Assembly: GCF_004366595.1 (NCBI RefSeq)
Contig: NZ_SORE01000005.1
Coordinates: forward strand, 186,001 to 250,000
DNA length: 64,000 nt
Direction of reading: 5' to 3'
Source: Paraburkholderia rhizosphaerae
GTDB lineage: Bacteria; Pseudomonadota; Gammaproteobacteria; Burkholderiales; Burkholderiaceae
Of this stretch, positions 18,167 through 27,370 are shown in pieces (the first letter of the stretch is position 1; each line of letters starts with the position of its first letter). The translations under genes were made by a program, and so were the position numbers. The notes under the pieces were generated by a model, which was not told the origin of the DNA, did not search any database, and saw only the letters and a program-made list of their open reading frames with translations.

Positions 18167-18204
18167 GCCCGTGCCTGCCGCATTGGTCAGCGGCTGGCAC
18201 GGGC
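18167..18204. terminator. Long hairpin downstream of the one-TM protein gene
   Basis: Left arm GCCCGTGCC-T-GCCGC, eight-base loop, right arm GCGGC-T-GGCACGGGC: 14 paired bases with one T-T mismatch. It begins 16 bases past the stop of the minus-strand gene ending at 18220. No U-tract. Confidence 0.55.
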
Positions 18205-18219
18205 TATTCCATGCATGCG

Positions 18220-18882
18220 TTATTCTTCGTCGTTTGAAGATTTTCCGCGTGCCGCAGTGTGCCAATGCCGCCGCGCGTGAGACCGCGGTACCGGTGCGGC
18301 TGCCGCGCTACTTGCCGCGCCGGCCGTTTGACGCGTGATCGACGATGTCTCGTTGGTCCAGCCGCCGTTGACGATCGCGCGTTGCAGCAACGACTGTGCT
18401 TCCGTATTGCCTTCCTGAATGGCCAGCGCGCTACTTGCCGCATCGAGTACGCAATTCCAGTGCGACGCAGCCGCGCATGCGCGGGCGCGCGCGAGTGAAG
18501 TCTCGATTGCCGGTGCTGGCGTCGCGGTGCTTTGTGCGGCAACCGGCATCGGGATGGCCGACGGACTGCTGCCGGGTGCATCGCCTTGCGTAACTGCTGG
18601 CGTGTCTTCAGCTTGTGAGTTCTGCGCAGCTGTTTGGGCGCTGGACGGTTCGTCGAGAACCGCGCGCTTTTCTCCTTCGCGCTGGAAAAAAACGACTGCG
18701 CCGAGAATCAATATGAAGCATGCGATGCTGAGCGCCGCGCTGCTGCCCGGGCCCCACGAGATCCAGCGCACGGGCGTTTGTGGGGCTATACCAGATGGAT
18801 TCGCCGCCGGCGCCGCGGGTTTCGAGCCAGTCGTTACGCTCACGGGCGTTGGCGTGTCTGAGGAAAGTCTGTCGGTAGTCAC
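18220..18882 (-). CDS. Predicted single-TM protein, unknown function
   Basis: 220 aa from a GTG with GGAG seven bases upstream. A Thr/Pro/Ala-rich cytoplasmic N-terminus (1-45), one TM (about 48-66, 'SAALSIACFILILGAVVFF'), a low-complexity Ala/Ser/Pro linker, then a short TPR-like helix pair around 133-175 ('ARACAAASHWNCVLDAASSALAIQEGNTEAQSLLQRAI') with two Cys ten residues apart. The C-terminus is basic. I do not recognise a family. It lies 1.3 kb upstream of pgaA on the opposite strand and may belong to the matrix locus only by position. Confidence 0.65.
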   Translation of the reverse strand: MTTDRLSSDTPTPVSVTTGSKPAAPAANPSGIAPQTPVRWISWGPGSSAALSIACFILILGAVVFFQREGEKRAVLDEPSSAQTAAQNSQAEDTPAVTQGDAPGSSPSAIPMPVAAQSTATPAPAIETSLARARACAAASHWNCVLDAASSALAIQEGNTEAQSLLQRAIVNGGWTNETSSITRQTAGAASSAAAAPVPRSHARRHWHTAARGKSSNDEE

Positions 18883-19063
18883 GATGTTGCTCCGGCAGGC
18901 AAACGCATCACCGCGGCAACGGTCGCGTCCGCGGCTGTCGACGCCGGGACTACGCAGTTGCTTCTTATGAACGGACGCGCATGCAACCTGTTACGAGAGG
19001 CGATAATCCCTGTGCGATGGCGGTGACCGCGTAACACGGCATCGTCGGTGCACAGGGGACGAT

Positions 19064-19534
19064 TTACCACTTGATCTGCGTGTCAAACGTTCCTGTTTCG
19101 ACAATCTCGAACTTCATTTCGCCGCGGAAAGTGCCTTCGATACGGTAACTGGCCGATGGCACTGAAAACAGGCAATGCGGGCCGCCCGCGACGAAATCCA
19201 TCAGCACTCTTCCGTGACGCCGCAGCCGCACAGCGACGTCCGAAGCGGGCGCGCCATTCTGCTGCGCAAACGTGACGCCAAGATTGAACGGATGTTTCGG
19301 GTCCGGTGACGTGACAGTCTTCTCGAGCCCTGCCTGGCCGCACACGTAGTACAGCATTTCCTGTGCATCGGACTCGGGGCCTGATACGGCTTGCGGCGCG
19401 GACGCGCTTTGAGCGGCGGCAAACGTACAGCCGCACAGCGCGATACCCATCATGACCAGCGTGCACACCTGTCTGGACGGAATTGTAGTTTTGCGAATAT
19501 TTGTACTTGTGATTGCACACCTGACGGCACACAT
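19064..19534 (-). CDS. Predicted secreted protein, unknown function
   Basis: 156 aa. The ATG at 19534 is preceded by GGGAGG with five-base spacing, which excludes the longer open frame to 19792. N-terminal basic stretch, then the hydrophobic core 'VCTLVMMGIALCGCTFAAAQSA', a signal peptide with either AAA|Q cleavage or an irregular lipobox at LCGC. The mature part (about 55-156) looks like a beta-rich transthyretin or carboxypeptidase-regulatory-like domain ('VAVRLRRHGRVLMDFVAGGPHCLF', 'SYRIEGTFRGEMKFEIVETG'). The fold assignment is tentative. Divergent from pgaA across 653 bp. Confidence 0.7.
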   Translation of the reverse strand: MCAVRCAITSTNIRKTTIPSRQVCTLVMMGIALCGCTFAAAQSASAPQAVSGPESDAQEMLYYVCGQAGLEKTVTSPDPKHPFNLGVTFAQQNGAPASDVAVRLRRHGRVLMDFVAGGPHCLFSVPSASYRIEGTFRGEMKFEIVETGTFDTQIKW

Positions 19535-20187
19535 GACGACCTCCCTGGGATCGTGGAAAGGAAAGAATACGAACAGGCACGATAAAACGCAATCGGAAAG
19601 CACCAGCAAAAATTGCTTCATATTATTAAGGGATGCGTAGCATATCTCGATAGGTCTATTTTCACCGTATGGACGGTTGTAACGAAAGGTTACCCGTGTA
19701 AGCGGGTGAGTCGGTTCTCGGTTGTATCGGCTAACGCGGGTGAAACCATGAATCAAAAATGAAACATCTTGGACACTTTTGGCAAAACTCAACGAGTCTT
19801 GTGATCAATGACGCGATTGGCAATGTTCAGCGGCGTCAAAAATAGTACGTATATCGGGTTATCAGTTCGAATGCCTGACGAAGCGTGTGTCCGACCTCGC
19901 TCGATGATCGTCAGTAACACGCACAACATGCACGAGTCTGTTCGTTGTTTCCGGAGCGCCTTCATCGTTGTGTTTTCGTGTAAATCCGTTGATCGCAAAG
20001 GGATGACGATCACGTCGGGGATGTATCGCAAATGAAACGCAAGCATCGCGAAATGACTGTCAATCCTATTTAGGAAAGCGCATGGTTCGGTGTGTGTGTT
20101 GTGGCATAGATGTAGCTTGTACGGAGCGGTCTCAACTCAGGGAAAAGTAGTCCTTCAGAACAATGCACTCAACGTTAAGGACAAATC
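19535..20187. other. 653-bp regulatory spacer upstream of pgaABCD
   Basis: No gene supported. Near the left gene it has two small stem-loops, GTAAC-GAAAG-GTTAC (19679-19693) and ACCCG-N6-CGGGT (19692-19707), sharing two bases so that only one can form at a time. The octamer GCGGGTGA occurs twice, at 19702 and 19736. Nearer pgaA lies a sigma-54-like promoter (20102-20117). The length of the spacer leaves room for enhancer sites of the downstream enhancer-binding protein. Confidence 0.55.
20102..20117 (+). promoter_or_regulatory. Sigma-54-like promoter for pgaABCD
   Basis: TGGCAT-N5-TAGCT with GG and GC exactly 12 bases apart. Predicted start near 20128, about 60 nt before the pgaA GTG. It fits the presence of an enhancer-binding-protein gene (27371-28759) in the same locus. 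The -12 element is imperfect (TAGC for TTGC). Confidence 0.5.
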
Positions 20188-22449
20188 GTGAACGCTCAAC
20201 CAAAGCGTCTGTATGCAGTGCTTGCTCAGCCGAAGAGGCTTCATCCAGCCAACTGCATCACGCTAGCGGCCTGTGCGCCCGTTATGCTGCTGTTTCTTTC
20301 GTCGGTGTGTTCCGCCATGGAGGCGGACAATGGAGGCTCCCGCGAACCCAATGATGTCGCCGAAGCACCGTCGATCACTCAGACTCCAACCATCGCACAA
20401 CCGATTCAGCAAGCTCAGCAACCTGCCGAGCAAATGCCTGAACCGCAGACTCAACAACCGGCGCAGCCGGCTACTCAGCCCGCGACGCCCGATCAGCAAA
20501 CGCCCGGTCAACCTGCTCCGGCGGCCACTCCTGCGCCTCCCACCGGAGCGGGCGGCGCGCAGTCCGCTAGCGCATTGCGCACGGAAGTGTTCGGCCTTGC
20601 TACAGGCGGTGGTGCGGTGCAGGCGCTTGAGGAGGCCAAGGCGCGGCCCGATGTCTTTACGCCAGTAGATATTGCACAACTTGAAGAACTTTCTATTCGT
20701 CAGCAGGTTCGTGGTGGACGCGATAAAGCACGTGCTATGACGAGTCCTGACCGCTTCGATGGGATCGATAGCGCACTTAAGGCGGCGGACAATCTCGAAG
20801 CTCGTCTGCCGGATACACCGGAGTATCAACAGGTGCGTTACGCGCTCGCCGGAGATCGCGTCGTTGCATACGCCGGCCGCGGCGAGATGGAGAAAGCAGT
20901 AACGTCATATGTGTCGATTCCCGCGGACCAGCCGATTTCAGTCGAAGCACTTGCTTCGGCGGGTGAAGCGTATAGCTACCTGAACGAACCGGGTAAAGCG
21001 GAAGTTGCGTATCGACGTGCGATTCAACAGCAAGCGGCAGCGAGTACCGATGTAGCGACTCGCGGCTATCAATACGGCGCGCGGACCCGCCCGATCGACC
21101 TGCGCGAAGGGCTCTTCTATGCGCTGACTGATCAGAACAAATTTGTCGAAGCTGGCAAGGTCCTCGACGATATCGCCGCATCGTTGCCGCCGCCCAACCA
21201 GGTGAGACCATGGGATCTTGCCAACGACGATTATCTGAGGCTCAATCGATTGCGTGCGCAGTATCTGATTTATGTTGGTCAGACGGATGCGGGCCTGGCG
21301 GAGTTGAAGCGCCTTGAAGAACAGGTGCCATTTAGCGCGGAGGTGCGCAACGCGGAAGCGGACGCACAGCTCGGCAAGGGACGCAACCGTCTGGCGAAAG
21401 ATATGTATGTGGCTGCGCTGAACGATCATCCAGACAATATCGAAGCACTCGCGGGGCTCGGACGCACATCGCTCAATACCGGTGACTATGCGAACGCAAC
21501 GGCAATCAACACCGCGTTCGGCAACACGTTTCCCGAGAACGGCTCGGTCAGGAACTTCAAGCGCGATTACGACGCATGGCGTGCACCGACCGTCTCGACC
21601 GAGCTGACTGGCGAGCACGGCGCGGCCGCGATTGCCGATGAGCAGTTCACTGCGGATACCTATATCTACTCGCCGCCGATCTACGACTACTGGCGAGTGT
21701 TTGGGCACAACTTCTATGAGTGGGCGCTGACCGATATCGGCAGGCTACAGCGCATTCGAAACGGTATCGGCGCCGATTTTCGCCGCGGGCCGCTGACCGT
21801 GCAAGGAGAGGTATCGCGTTCGACGGGCGGCGATGGAAGAACGGGAGGCAACGGCCAGGTCGAATACGCAATCAATGACTTTTTCAAGGCGACGGCCGGT
21901 TTTGACAGCGATGCCAACGATCTACCGTCGAAGGCCTACGTTGCTCATATCTGGGGGCGCACAGGGCAGGTTGCATTCACGTATACCGATGGCGATCGTC
22001 GTTCTGCGGACATTGGCTACAACATCGGCCGCTATAGCGACGAGAACTTCCATCAGGAGTTTACGGTCGGCGGTTCGCAACGCTTGTTCACGTTTCCGAA
22101 TCAGCAGATCAATGGGACGCTACGTTTTGGTACCAGCAGCAATACGCTGCAGAACACGCCGTACTTCAGTCCGTCGCGTGATTACTCAGCGGAGGTCGGC
22201 ATGTCGCATCAATGGGCGATATGGAGAAGCGGGGAGCGTTCATTGCTGCAACGTTTTTACATATCGGGAGGCGCATATAACCAACGGGGGTTCGGCACAA
22301 GCGGTTTTTGGGCCGCGCGGCTGGAACATGCATGGACGTTCCACCACGATATCACCTTGACTTATGGCATCGGTGTCGGCCGGCACGCCTATGACGGAGA
22401 ACAGGAACTTTCAGAAACCGCATACGTATTGCTCACCGTACCGTTCTAA
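20188..22449 (+). CDS. pgaA: Poly-beta-1,6-N-acetyl-D-glucosamine export porin PgaA
   Basis: 753 aa from a GTG with AAGGA upstream. Signal region to about residue 43 ('MLLFLSSVCSAMEA'), a Gln/Pro-rich linker (55-125), TPR-containing periplasmic half (about 130-470; 'AEARLPDT' helices, 'PEDN..A'-type repeats) and a C-terminal outer-membrane barrel of about 16 strands ('TADTYIYSPPIYDYWRVFGHNFYEWALTDIG' ... 'YVLLTVPF'). It threads partly deacetylated PNAG across the outer membrane. First gene of pgaABCD; the order and spacing match the E. coli operon. The long Q/P linker is longer than in E. coli. Confidence 0.93.
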   Translation: MNAQPKRLYAVLAQPKRLHPANCITLAACAPVMLLFLSSVCSAMEADNGGSREPNDVAEAPSITQTPTIAQPIQQAQQPAEQMPEPQTQQPAQPATQPATPDQQTPGQPAPAATPAPPTGAGGAQSASALRTEVFGLATGGGAVQALEEAKARPDVFTPVDIAQLEELSIRQQVRGGRDKARAMTSPDRFDGIDSALKAADNLEARLPDTPEYQQVRYALAGDRVVAYAGRGEMEKAVTSYVSIPADQPISVEALASAGEAYSYLNEPGKAEVAYRRAIQQQAAASTDVATRGYQYGARTRPIDLREGLFYALTDQNKFVEAGKVLDDIAASLPPPNQVRPWDLANDDYLRLNRLRAQYLIYVGQTDAGLAELKRLEEQVPFSAEVRNAEADAQLGKGRNRLAKDMYVAALNDHPDNIEALAGLGRTSLNTGDYANATAINTAFGNTFPENGSVRNFKRDYDAWRAPTVSTELTGEHGAAAIADEQFTADTYIYSPPIYDYWRVFGHNFYEWALTDIGRLQRIRNGIGADFRRGPLTVQGEVSRSTGGDGRTGGNGQVEYAINDFFKATAGFDSDANDLPSKAYVAHIWGRTGQVAFTYTDGDRRSADIGYNIGRYSDENFHQEFTVGGSQRLFTFPNQQINGTLRFGTSSNTLQNTPYFSPSRDYSAEVGMSHQWAIWRSGERSLLQRFYISGGAYNQRGFGTSGFWAARLEHAWTFHHDITLTYGIGVGRHAYDGEQELSETAYVLLTVPF

Positions 22450-22467
22450 CGTTTTGGGGGTTCGACG

Positions 22468-24555
22468 ATGCAGTCGCGCAGACGTTTTATTTGTGGTTGT
22501 CTCGGAGCGATGGCAGGTTGTTCGTTGTTTTCTGGGCTGGCGCCAGCGAAGCTGGTTGATATTCTTCCGCCGTCGGACCCAGCCGACGGCAAGACTTTCA
22601 GGGTCATCTGCTTTCACGATGTGCGGGATAACCTGCTGGCTTCGTTTAACTCGCAAAACATGATCGACCCGTACGCTGTCGATACGGGAACCTTGACTTC
22701 GATCTTTTCATGGCTTCAGAGCAGCGGCTATCATCCGATCACGGTGAAGGATGTCGAAGCATCGCGCAACGGCGGCAAGCCGTTGCCGCCACGCGCAGTT
22801 ATGCTGACTTTCGACGACGGCTTTCGTAGTCACTACACGAAAGTGTTGCCGCTGCTCGAGCGTTTCAAATTCCCGGCGGTGATGGGTATCGTTACATCAT
22901 GGGTCGATACGCCGCCGAACCAGAAGATCCGTCTTGCGATCAACCTCGAAGTACCGAGGGACACGTTCATGTCATGGGATGAGGTCTCACAGCTGGCGAA
23001 ATCGCCGCTAGTGGAACTCGCGTCGCACACGCACGACCTGCATCACGGCGCCATCGCGAATCCTCAGGGCAATGAATTGCCGGCTGCGACTTCGCACCTG
23101 TATTTGCAGGATCAGAAGCGCTACGAAACCGATGAGGAATTCGAAGCGCGCGTGCAAAACGATCTGTCCGCGTGTCTTCGCCGCTTGCATGATCATGCGG
23201 GCGTCACGATTCGTTCGATGGTCTGGCCTTATGGCGCCGAGAACCAGCCGGTGCGCAAGATTTCCAGATCGCTTGGCATGCACACACAATTCAGCCTCGA
23301 AGCAGGGCCGAATACGCCTGATGTGCCGCTTGACCGGCTGCGTCGCAATCTGATGACCTATGACGTCGACGTCGGCGGGTTCGAGCGGGCGATGCGTGAG
23401 CCGGCGACCAACCGCGGTCAGGTCAATCCGGTTGAACGCGTGGTGCGCGTCAGTCTGGACGATGTTTATGATCCGGATGGCGCCGTGCAGGAAAAGAAAC
23501 TCGGCGTTCTGATCCAGCGCATTTATGACATGCGGCCGAGTTCCGTTTACCTGCAGGCCTATTCCGATCCGAACAATACCGGCGCTGCGGAAGCGCTGTA
23601 CTTCCCGAATCGCCATCTGCCGATGCGCGCCGATCTGTTCTCGCGTGCCGCGTGGCAGTTGAATACGCGCTCGCAAGTGCAGGTCTACGCATGGATGCCG
23701 TTGCTGGCGTTCCGCTTGCCCGCGGACCAGGCGGGGCGTGTCGAACTGGTGACGGCAGCCGCGGGCGCGCCCGCCGACCGGCGTGCAGCGAAGATGGTTC
23801 GCTTGAGTCCATTCGATCCAGCGGCGCAGACGATGATCCGCGAAATCTATGCAGATATGGGCAAGTACTCCGCGTTTACCGGGCTGCTGTTCGGTGGAGA
23901 CGCGATGCTCGACGATTACGAGGACGCCGGTCGCCATGCGGCGCAAACGTTTCAACGCTGGGGGCTGCCTGCCGATATCGGCACGATCCGCTCGACCCCT
24001 GAGTTAATGACACGCTGGACGGCCGCGAAGACCAGGTATCTGGTCGATTTTTCGATGGAACTGGAGAAGATTGTTCTGGACAGCCAGAACGGCGGCGACG
24101 TGCTGACCGCTCGCGATCTGTATGCGGATGTATTGCTCGACCGGGCGGCGGAAGCGCGTTTTTCGCAGAACTACGATTCGTTCCTGCATGCGTACGACTT
24201 CGTTGCGTTGCTCGCGATGCCACCCGGTGAGCGTTACGGAAGCATCAATGGTCGGCTCGACTCGCTCGCGGATATTACGTCGACCGTACCGGACGGTTTG
24301 CGCAAGACGGTGTATCAGTTGCCAGTGATCGATCCGCAGACCGGCCAGGATATTTCGTCTGACCGTCTGCTCGAAGAAATGCGCTATCTGCGGCAGCGCG
24401 GCGTGGTGAACTTCGGCTACTACCCGGACCGGTTCTCTGCGGATATGCCTCAAATGGTGACGATGCGCGATGTGATGTCGCTGCGCGCACGGCTCGATCC
24501 GACCTCGATCAACGCGCTCCTTCAGGCGCAACAGCGTAAAGGAGTGACCCGCTAA
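22468..24555 (+). CDS. pgaB: Poly-beta-1,6-N-acetyl-D-glucosamine N-deacetylase PgaB
   Basis: 695 aa periplasmic lipoprotein. It starts 'MQSRRRFICGCLGAMAGC', a Tat-like RRRF followed by a lipobox with Cys18. The CE4 deacetylase domain (about 40-290) shows 'TFDDG' (Asp116/Asp117) and 'SHTHDLHHG', which supply the base and the metal ligands. The C-terminal glycoside-hydrolase-like GHL13 domain (about 310-660, 'SLDDVYDPDG', 'YAWMPLLAF', 'FGGDAMLDDYED') binds and cleaves PNAG. Partial deacetylation is needed for export through PgaA. The stop shares one base with the pgaC start. Confidence 0.94.
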   Translation: MQSRRRFICGCLGAMAGCSLFSGLAPAKLVDILPPSDPADGKTFRVICFHDVRDNLLASFNSQNMIDPYAVDTGTLTSIFSWLQSSGYHPITVKDVEASRNGGKPLPPRAVMLTFDDGFRSHYTKVLPLLERFKFPAVMGIVTSWVDTPPNQKIRLAINLEVPRDTFMSWDEVSQLAKSPLVELASHTHDLHHGAIANPQGNELPAATSHLYLQDQKRYETDEEFEARVQNDLSACLRRLHDHAGVTIRSMVWPYGAENQPVRKISRSLGMHTQFSLEAGPNTPDVPLDRLRRNLMTYDVDVGGFERAMREPATNRGQVNPVERVVRVSLDDVYDPDGAVQEKKLGVLIQRIYDMRPSSVYLQAYSDPNNTGAAEALYFPNRHLPMRADLFSRAAWQLNTRSQVQVYAWMPLLAFRLPADQAGRVELVTAAAGAPADRRAAKMVRLSPFDPAAQTMIREIYADMGKYSAFTGLLFGGDAMLDDYEDAGRHAAQTFQRWGLPADIGTIRSTPELMTRWTAAKTRYLVDFSMELEKIVLDSQNGGDVLTARDLYADVLLDRAAEARFSQNYDSFLHAYDFVALLAMPPGERYGSINGRLDSLADITSTVPDGLRKTVYQLPVIDPQTGQDISSDRLLEEMRYLRQRGVVNFGYYPDRFSADMPQMVTMRDVMSLRARLDPTSINALLQAQQRKGVTR

Positions 24556-25808
24556 TGACGCACGATCTGATCGCCCGTCTACAGGATTTCATTTTCTTCT
24601 ACCCGTTCTTTATGTCGTATTTCTGGATGATTGGAGGCGTCGTTCACTATCTCGCGCTGGAGAAGGGCCGGACCCGGTCGCATCGGGCACTCGTCGCAGC
24701 CGGCATGCCGAAGGTGTCGGTGGTTGTGCCGTGCTTCAACGAGGAATCGAATGTTCGCCGCGTGATCTACCACCTCGCGAATCTCGGCTACGCGAATTAC
24801 GACATCATCGCGGTGAACGACGGCAGCAAGGACGGCACGGGTGCGATTCTGAACGAACTAGCCAAGGAGATTCCACGCCTGACCGTGATCCATCATTCGA
24901 AGAACGAAGGGAAGGCGATCGGCCTGACGACCGCTGCAACCGTTAGCGATGCGCCATACCTGATGTGTATCGACGGCGACTCGCTGCTTGGTCGCGATGC
25001 GATCGAATGGATGCTGGAGCACTTCATTTCCGATCCGAACGTTGGGGCGGTCACCGGGAATCCGCGCATCCGCACGCGCACGTCGTTGCTCGGGCGGATG
25101 CAGGTCGGCGAATTTTCGTCGATTGTCGGGTTGATCAAGCGTACGCAGCAGGTGTATGGACGCATTTTCACGGTGTCCGGTGTGATTACGATGTTCCGCA
25201 AGGCGGCGCTTGCGGATGTCGGTTACTGGAGCTCGGACATGCTGACCGAGGACATCGATATCAGCTGGAAGCTGCAGACCCGCGACTGGCGGGTCGCATA
25301 CGAGCCGCACGCGCTAAGCTGGATTCTGATGCCCGAGACGCTGACTGGTCTGTACCGTCAGCGTCTGCGCTGGGCGAAAGGCGGCATTCAGGTGCTGATG
25401 AAGTACGCACCGGAAATCGCGAAGCCGTCGATGATCATGATGTGGCCGTTGTTCCTCGAATATCTGGTAGGCATTGCATGGGCGTATTCGATGTCGTTCG
25501 TGATGGTGCTCGGCCTCGTCAACATGCTCGTGCCGTTGCCGCCCGACTGGCACATTTCGCTGCTGCCGCACTGGCACGGCATGCTGCTTGTCGCAACCTG
25601 CGTGCTGCAACTGATCATCGGCTGCCTGATCGATCGCCGTTACGACGAGAAGTTGTTGTTCTATTTCATGGATACCGTGTGGTACCCGCTTGCTTTCTGG
25701 TTGATCAACATGATCACCACTGTCGTTGCATTGCCTTCCATCGTCCTGCGCCGGCGCGGCAAGCGCGCGGTATGGACAAGCCCAGACCGAGGAATCCAGC
25801 ATGAATAA
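24555..25808 (+). CDS. pgaC: Poly-beta-1,6-N-acetyl-D-glucosamine synthase PgaC
   Basis: 417 aa processive family-2 glycosyltransferase of the inner membrane. N-terminal TM, then the GT-A core with 'VVPCFNEESNVRRVI', the DxD-type 'CIDGDSLLG', 'MLTEDIDISWKL' (TED catalytic Asp) and 'YRQRLRWAKGG' (QxxRW), then two or more C-terminal TMs ('YLVGIAWAYSMSFVMVLGLVNMLV', 'MLLVATCVLQLIIGCLI'). Polymerises UDP-GlcNAc; in E. coli PgaC and PgaD together are activated by cyclic di-GMP. Starts at TAATG with pgaB and overlaps pgaD by eight bases, so it is tightly coupled. Confidence 0.95.
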   Translation: MTHDLIARLQDFIFFYPFFMSYFWMIGGVVHYLALEKGRTRSHRALVAAGMPKVSVVVPCFNEESNVRRVIYHLANLGYANYDIIAVNDGSKDGTGAILNELAKEIPRLTVIHHSKNEGKAIGLTTAATVSDAPYLMCIDGDSLLGRDAIEWMLEHFISDPNVGAVTGNPRIRTRTSLLGRMQVGEFSSIVGLIKRTQQVYGRIFTVSGVITMFRKAALADVGYWSSDMLTEDIDISWKLQTRDWRVAYEPHALSWILMPETLTGLYRQRLRWAKGGIQVLMKYAPEIAKPSMIMMWPLFLEYLVGIAWAYSMSFVMVLGLVNMLVPLPPDWHISLLPHWHGMLLVATCVLQLIIGCLIDRRYDEKLLFYFMDTVWYPLAFWLINMITTVVALPSIVLRRRGKRAVWTSPDRGIQHE

Positions 25809-26427
25809 CGCCCCAGTCATCGACCTGTCTCTACGCACGCCCAGTCAGATCATCGCGGATAAAGGAGTCAAACTAGGTCTGATGCAGGTCGTGTGGTTTC
25901 GCCTGATACGTCCTGCAACCGTGGGTTCGTTGTGGGCGGCGATTGGTGTCTATACGTATCGGTATCTGATGCCGTTCAATGAAAACGAACTGCCGCTCGA
26001 GCAGTTGCTGTCGTATATGGCCGCGATTGGGACCATCGCCGCCGCGCTAGTCGTGTGGATGATCGTGTCGCGCGTTGCTCACCCGTTCGCATCGCGTTCG
26101 CGCATGCAACGGCTGTTGCGGAGAACGGCAGGCCTGACCGTCGAGCCTGGTCCGTTCGCGGCCGCGTCATTGCGAACGCGTGGCGCGGTCGCGCGGGTCT
26201 TTATCGCATCGCACGATGCCAACGGGTTTATTGCCGCGCTGCGCGCGATGTCCGAGCCTGAAGTGGAGGGCGACGACGACGGACCGGCCGACGTACCGAT
26301 CGGCGTTGACCCCGCCCATGCGCGCTGGTACGACGTGCAGGATGGGGCGATGCACATGCCGGTCAATATGCCGATCCGGGTTCGGTATGTAATGGGGAGT
26401 CGTCCGATGACCGATACAGAGCTTTGA
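25801..26427 (+). CDS. pgaD: PNAG biosynthesis accessory protein PgaD
   Basis: 208 aa, longer than the E. coli protein (about 137). Two TMs (about 36-55 and 70-91) and an extended cytoplasmic C-terminus. The N-terminal 'APVIDLSLRTPSQIIADKG' and 'WFRLIRP' are recognisable PgaD features. It pairs with PgaC to form the cyclic-di-GMP-responsive synthase. The ATG at 25801 follows 'GAGGAATCCAGC'. The last 65 bases overlap, tail to tail, the 3' end of the Crp-like gene on the other strand. The C-terminal extension (about 100-208) is of unknown role. Confidence 0.88.
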   Translation: MNNAPVIDLSLRTPSQIIADKGVKLGLMQVVWFRLIRPATVGSLWAAIGVYTYRYLMPFNENELPLEQLLSYMAAIGTIAAALVVWMIVSRVAHPFASRSRMQRLLRRTAGLTVEPGPFAAASLRTRGAVARVFIASHDANGFIAALRAMSEPEVEGDDDGPADVPIGVDPAHARWYDVQDGAMHMPVNMPIRVRYVMGSRPMTDTEL

Positions 26428-27178
26428 GGACCCGGTAACATTCGCACGAACGCTGCTCGAGCGCCGCGCGTTGCTGGACCATCACGCCATGTCGATCGTG
26501 CGTGACGATGCCCGCGACGCCGAGCGCGTGCAACGCGGAGCGCACCGAGCGCGCGGTTACGCCAAGTGCACGCGACAGCGACACGGCCGAGGTTTCGATG
26601 CGTGCGCAAGGGTGGTTGTCCGCGAGCGTGAGCAGACGGCATGCAACCTGCTGTTCGATCGAATGGAGTCTCGCACATGAGGCCATTTGCGACATTTCGG
26701 CGAACATCAGTTCGACGTACTGCAACATGCGCGCTTCGACCCATGGCTCTTCTTTCAGGCAGGCGAGCAACGACGCTTCACTGCAGCGAAACGCCGTGCC
26801 CGATGCTGTGACGATAGTGCGAAACGGCATCGACCCGGTACGCGTGACAACCGGCCAGCCCGCGAAGCCGTTGCGGCCGATGGTCACGAGTTCGATCGAG
26901 CGGCCGTCGTCGAGTATGCACTCGTACGCGAGACGGGCCGTTAGCGGGAAATACACGTGATGAAAGACTTCGTTGCAATCGCATACCACCTGGCCGGCAT
27001 GCAGGTCGATGCAAACGAAGTCGTCAACGCGTTCGAGCAGGTGCAGGCGGCGCGACAGCAACGTGAGCACGCTGTCGTAGTCGGCAAAGCGCACGCCGGA
27101 CGTGACGGATTGACCGGACACGAGGGGTTCGGACGCATGCTTCATCTGGGCAGGGGCAAGCAGCTTGTCTCGATTCAT
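26363..27178 (-). CDS. Crp/Fnr-family transcriptional regulator
   Basis: 271 aa. An N-terminal cyclic-nucleotide-type beta-barrel (about 45-165; 'VFHHVYFPLTARLAYECILDDGRSIELVTIGRNGFAG') and a C-terminal winged helix (about 180-255; 'QQVACRLLTLADNH', 'VSLSRALGVTARSVRSALHALGVAGIVTHDRHGVMV'). The phosphate-binding Arg-Ser pair of true CRP is not evident, so the effector is uncertain. The long N-terminus may begin later, but no better ribosome site was found. It is divergent from the enhancer-binding-protein gene and overlaps pgaD by 65 bp, placing it within the PNAG locus; BcsR/ClrA-like regulation of EPS is plausible but not shown. Confidence 0.85.
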   Translation of the reverse strand: MNRDKLLAPAQMKHASEPLVSGQSVTSGVRFADYDSVLTLLSRRLHLLERVDDFVCIDLHAGQVVCDCNEVFHHVYFPLTARLAYECILDDGRSIELVTIGRNGFAGWPVVTRTGSMPFRTIVTASGTAFRCSEASLLACLKEEPWVEARMLQYVELMFAEMSQMASCARLHSIEQQVACRLLTLADNHPCARIETSAVSLSRALGVTARSVRSALHALGVAGIVTHDRHGVMVQQRAALEQRSCECYRVLKALYRSSDDSPLHTEPGSAY

Positions 27179-27370
27179 GGTGCTTTGCTCGTGAGATGTT
27201 GAGCGCGCGCAGCGAACACGCGGCGGCGGGACGGAGTGTCATTGTACGTTTGTCCGGGTTGCGAAAGAAAGTCATTGGGCGCGCGTATTGCTCGACGCGA
27301 ACCGAACGCATTGATTCGTTGTTGTGGCAACGACAGTGAATGAAAGCGGACTCGTGAGGAGGATGACGTC

